Shown here: positions 6,006 to 8,067 of the stretch, in pieces | How the letters are laid out: every line of letters begins with the position of its first letter | How positions within the stretch are numbered: the stretch's first letter is position 1 | Assembly: GCA_020200995.1 (NCBI GenBank) | Contig: JAIVHQ010000092.1 | Coordinates: 1 to 8,067, forward strand | Length of the DNA: 8,067 bases | Direction of reading: 5' to 3' | DNA from: Flavobacteriales bacterium | GTDB taxonomy: Bacteria; Bacteroidota; Bacteroidia; Flavobacteriales_D; Cryomorphaceae | The notes under the pieces: generated by a model | What the model was told of the DNA's origin: nothing | Seen by the model: the letters and a program-made list of their open reading frames with translations, nothing else | Databases searched by the model: none | Translations under genes and position numbers: made by a program

Positions 6006-7089
6006 GGTCTTTGTTTCGGGTTTTTAACAGCAATACGGCATGCACAACCAGAAATCCTATCACCAACATGGCGAAGAAAGTAATGGTGTGATCCACCCCG
6101 CCAAACAGTAAACAACTCAGGGGAATCACGGTGCTGACGGCGTAGAGGATGAGTGCGGTAAAACGGTGGCTGTAACCGCCGTCGATGATTCGGTGGTGGA
6201 TGTGCTGCCGATCGGCTTCGAAGGGCGACACCCCCCTGAATATTCGAAGAGCAAAAACACGCAGGGTATCGATAAGCGGATAAGCCAGCACCGACATGGC
6301 AAAAACGGCAGGCGATATGCCGCCCGTGAGCATAGGCAGGGAACGAAAATCGGTTTCGATGCACTTTACTGCCAGAGCGAAAGTGAAAGCCCCTATAAAT
6401 AAGGACCCTGAATCGCCCATATATATCTTTGCCGGGGCAAAATTAAAAATCAAAAAAGCCTGCAAGGCACCGACCAGGACAAATGAAAGCAGGGCCAGAT
6501 CGTACTGACCTGTGAGGTAAAACCAAACCCCGAAAAATACCGATGAAATCAGACCGATTCCCGCGGCCAGACCGTCGCTGCCATCTATCAGGTTGAAGGC
6601 GTTGACCACCACAATGTAGGTGAATACCGAAAGTAGCACGCTGGCGTAGTAAGGTATCTCCTCGATTCCGAATACACCATGCATGCCTGAAATTCGGATG
6701 TCGGCCATGATGACAAGAATGAAGCCCACAATGCTGTGGCCTATAAGCTTCTTCACGGGAGCCACACCGATGATGTCGTCCTTCACACCGATGAAGAAGA
6801 TGAGGATGGCCGAAGCAATGAGGTATTTAAATTCCTTCACCGATTGGGAAAAGCTGTCGGGACTTCCAAAAAAGGAGTAATTGTCCCAAGGAAACCATAG
6901 GGCATATGCGAAAATCGAAGCGGCAAAAATGATGATTCCGCCGATGGTGGGCACGCTCTTTTTGTGGTGCTTCCGATCCAGATCGGGCTCATCCACGAGG
7001 TTCTTGAGCTTCGCCACCGTGATAAGCGACGGCGTCGCCAGCAAAACCACAAAAAACGATGTGATACAACCGAGAATAATTTCTTTCAC
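5986..7089 (-). CDS. MraY/WecA-type polyprenyl-phosphate sugar-1-phosphate transferase
   Basis: The protein has 367 residues and about ten or eleven membrane helices. Cytoplasmic catalytic motifs are all present: VKDDIIG (102-108, D104-D105), NAFNLIDGSDGLAAG (163-177, with N166, D169 and D172), KIYMGDSGS (221-229) and HIHHR (296-300). The HIHHR motif is of the WecA/TagO type rather than the MraY type, so the substrate is likely a UDP-HexNAc and the product a polyprenyl-diphosphate sugar that starts a surface glycan. Which sugar is used cannot be read from sequence. The upstream in-frame stop at 7110-7108 leaves only six codons before GTG 7089 and no ATG, so GTG is the start. It is 18 bases after one barrel gene and overlaps the next by 20 bases, which suggests co-transcription with two outer-membrane proteins and a shared role in polysaccharide production. 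It is full length with no lesion. Confidence 0.92.
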   Translation of the reverse strand: MKEIILGCITSFFVVLLATPSLITVAKLKNLVDEPDLDRKHHKKSVPTIGGIIIFAASIFAYALWFPWDNYSFFGSPDSFSQSVKEFKYLIASAILIFFIGVKDDIIGVAPVKKLIGHSIVGFILVIMADIRISGMHGVFGIEEIPYYASVLLSVFTYIVVVNAFNLIDGSDGLAAGIGLISSVFFGVWFYLTGQYDLALLSFVLVGALQAFLIFNFAPAKIYMGDSGSLFIGAFTFALAVKCIETDFRSLPMLTGGISPAVFAMSVLAYPLIDTLRVFALRIFRGVSPFEADRQHIHHRIIDGGYSHRFTALILYAVSTVIPLSCLLFGGVDHTITFFAMLVIGFLVVHAVLLLKTRNKDLASDRK

Positions 7090-7107
7090 TGTCTTCTTAT
7101 CTGAGTA

Positions 7108-8067
7108 TTAAAAGTTTCGATAATTTCGAGGCAATCTTGTTTTTAAGCCGAAGTACCAAAATCGGTTGGAAGTGTCGCCCCCTGCCGCAGCCGAATGCCG
7201 ATCGGTGAGACCGGCATACACCTGCATTTGATTGCGTTCATTAAAAATGTAAGCCACGCGGTAGTCCTGATAAAAGACGCGGGCACTTTCAGTGGGCTCT
7301 CCATCCCTCGGCAAGAGCGGGTCACGCAGGCCCTCGGTGAGCTCTGCATGCACCCACTCTGCACGTGCATAAAGCTTGTTGCGGTAATAGGTTATCGCTC
7401 CCAGCACCTCACTAAACCCGCTCCCCATTGGGTGCGCCAATGGCTGATTGAAGTGGGTAAAGCCCTGGAGCACATTGGCCGAGGCGTAGCTTCCTACTTC
7501 GGCTTCATTGTATTCCACTGTGAGGTCAATGGCCGAAAGTATGCCGTACGCGTGCAAGCCGAGCTGATATCCACCTCGCGCTTTTCCACCGCGATCGCGC
7601 ATGTACTGTCCGTAAAATCGAAAGTGATCCAAGGGCTGCCATGCCGCGTTCACTCCCACAGTCGCATTGTTGTCCTGATCGTCGAGGCCCAGGCGCAGGG
7701 TGTTGACAAAAATCAAGGGATTCAAGGCGTTGTAATCAAAAGGCAGGTTGCCCCTGCCCTCTTCAAAAGCCTGCCACATCACCGCCTCGTAAAATCCGAT
7801 TTCCAATGATTTTATAGGCTTAACCGAGAGGTAATTAAACGACATACGCTTCCGCTTAAAAAGTGACTCAGGGGTGCTACCGAGCGGCAAGCGATCGAGA
7901 CTTTGCATGAGGGCCACATTGTTGCGCAGCTGAATGCGATCGCCCCACAGCCTGATCAGGTAGCCCGCAAAGGGATAGTTGAATGCATTGTCGGAGAGCA
8001 GGAGCGATCGGGTACCGTGGCCCACAAAATGCTTGTAGTGCCCCCCCTGCATGGTGAGCCAATCAGT
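7108..8067 (-). CDS. Outer-membrane beta-barrel, Wzi/RemB-like, 5' end cut by window edge
   Basis: The frame is open to the right edge (TDWLT before the first internal ATG at 8052), so the true start and signal peptide lie outside; 319 residues are visible. The segment HFVGHGTRSLLLSDNAFNYP, which begins 13 residues into the visible part, matches the block of the paralog at 4656-6005. The later blocks NALNPLIF and FTHFNQPLAHPMGSGFSE also match in order and spacing. The two genes also share a 16-base identical stretch encoding RSLLLSD (7996-8011 and 5607-5622). The C-terminus ends NYRNF with terminal Phe, as expected for a barrel. The intervening strands diverge, so the duplication is not recent. 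A run of seven G (8047-8041, minus-strand sense) lies in the QGG codons. Role by analogy: binding or export of surface polysaccharide, or a mobile surface protein. It is the first visible gene of the three-gene envelope block. Confidence 0.72.
   Translation of the reverse strand, partial: TDWLTMQGGHYKHFVGHGTRSLLLSDNAFNYPFAGYLIRLWGDRIQLRNNVALMQSLDRLPLGSTPESLFKRKRMSFNYLSVKPIKSLEIGFYEAVMWQAFEEGRGNLPFDYNALNPLIFVNTLRLGLDDQDNNATVGVNAAWQPLDHFRFYGQYMRDRGGKARGGYQLGLHAYGILSAIDLTVEYNEAEVGSYASANVLQGFTHFNQPLAHPMGSGFSEVLGAITYYRNKLYARAEWVHAELTEGLRDPLLPRDGEPTESARVFYQDYRVAYIFNERNQMQVYAGLTDRHSAAAGGDTSNRFWYFGLKTRLPRNYRNF

Noticed and set aside
7195..7809. Plus-strand open frame of 204 codons opposite the partial barrel
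   Set aside because: Its sequence shows no family features, and the minus-strand frame carries conserved paralog motifs.

Overview
All genes supported here lie on the minus strand, so the window is read from high to low coordinates. The content suggests a member of the Bacteroidota, probably Flavobacteriales. The evidence is a cytochrome oxidase accessory cluster in a Bacteroidota-style order, with heme O synthase, two tandem subunit III genes, a three-helix subunit IV, SCO and DUF420. Two outer-membrane barrels of the Wzi/RemB-like type, a TAnnTTTG-type promoter candidate and weak or absent Shine-Dalgarno sites point the same way. The taxon is inferred from gene content, not from a marker gene.

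Region 1 (8067 to 4656) is an envelope/polysaccharide block. It holds a 5'-truncated Wzi/RemB-like barrel, an MraY/WecA-type polyprenyl-phosphate sugar-phosphate transferase, and a second, full-length barrel paralogous to the first. The three genes are tightly packed (an 18-bp gap, then a 20-bp overlap) and look co-transcribed. The transferase would start a lipid-linked glycan inside the cell, and the barrels would act at the outer membrane on surface polysaccharide or on gliding-type surface functions.

Region 2 (about 4611 to 200) is a seven-gene respiratory block: ctaB, two subunit III genes, subunit IV, SCO, DUF420 (CtaM/YozB-like) and a 90-residue CxxC membrane protein. Gaps are only a few to about 25 bases, so it is almost certainly one operon. 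It supplies the heme precursor, copper delivery, assembly and accessory subunits of an aa3/caa3-type cytochrome c oxidase. The catalytic subunits I and II are not in the window. The ctaB frame is broken near 4420-4435 and roughly a dozen residues of its second transmembrane helix are missing. This is either a real inactivating deletion or a sequence error.

Region 3 (199 to 1) holds a short intergenic stretch with a promoter candidate and a 10-bp palindrome. It is followed by the first 47 codons of metH (cobalamin-dependent methionine synthase), which runs off the left edge. I saw no RNA gene, CRISPR array, insertion sequence, phage feature or defence system. The window is mostly conserved core metabolism. 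The points worth a second look are the ctaB lesion, the large periplasmic insertions in both subunit III proteins, the small CxxC protein, and the barrel-transferase-barrel arrangement.
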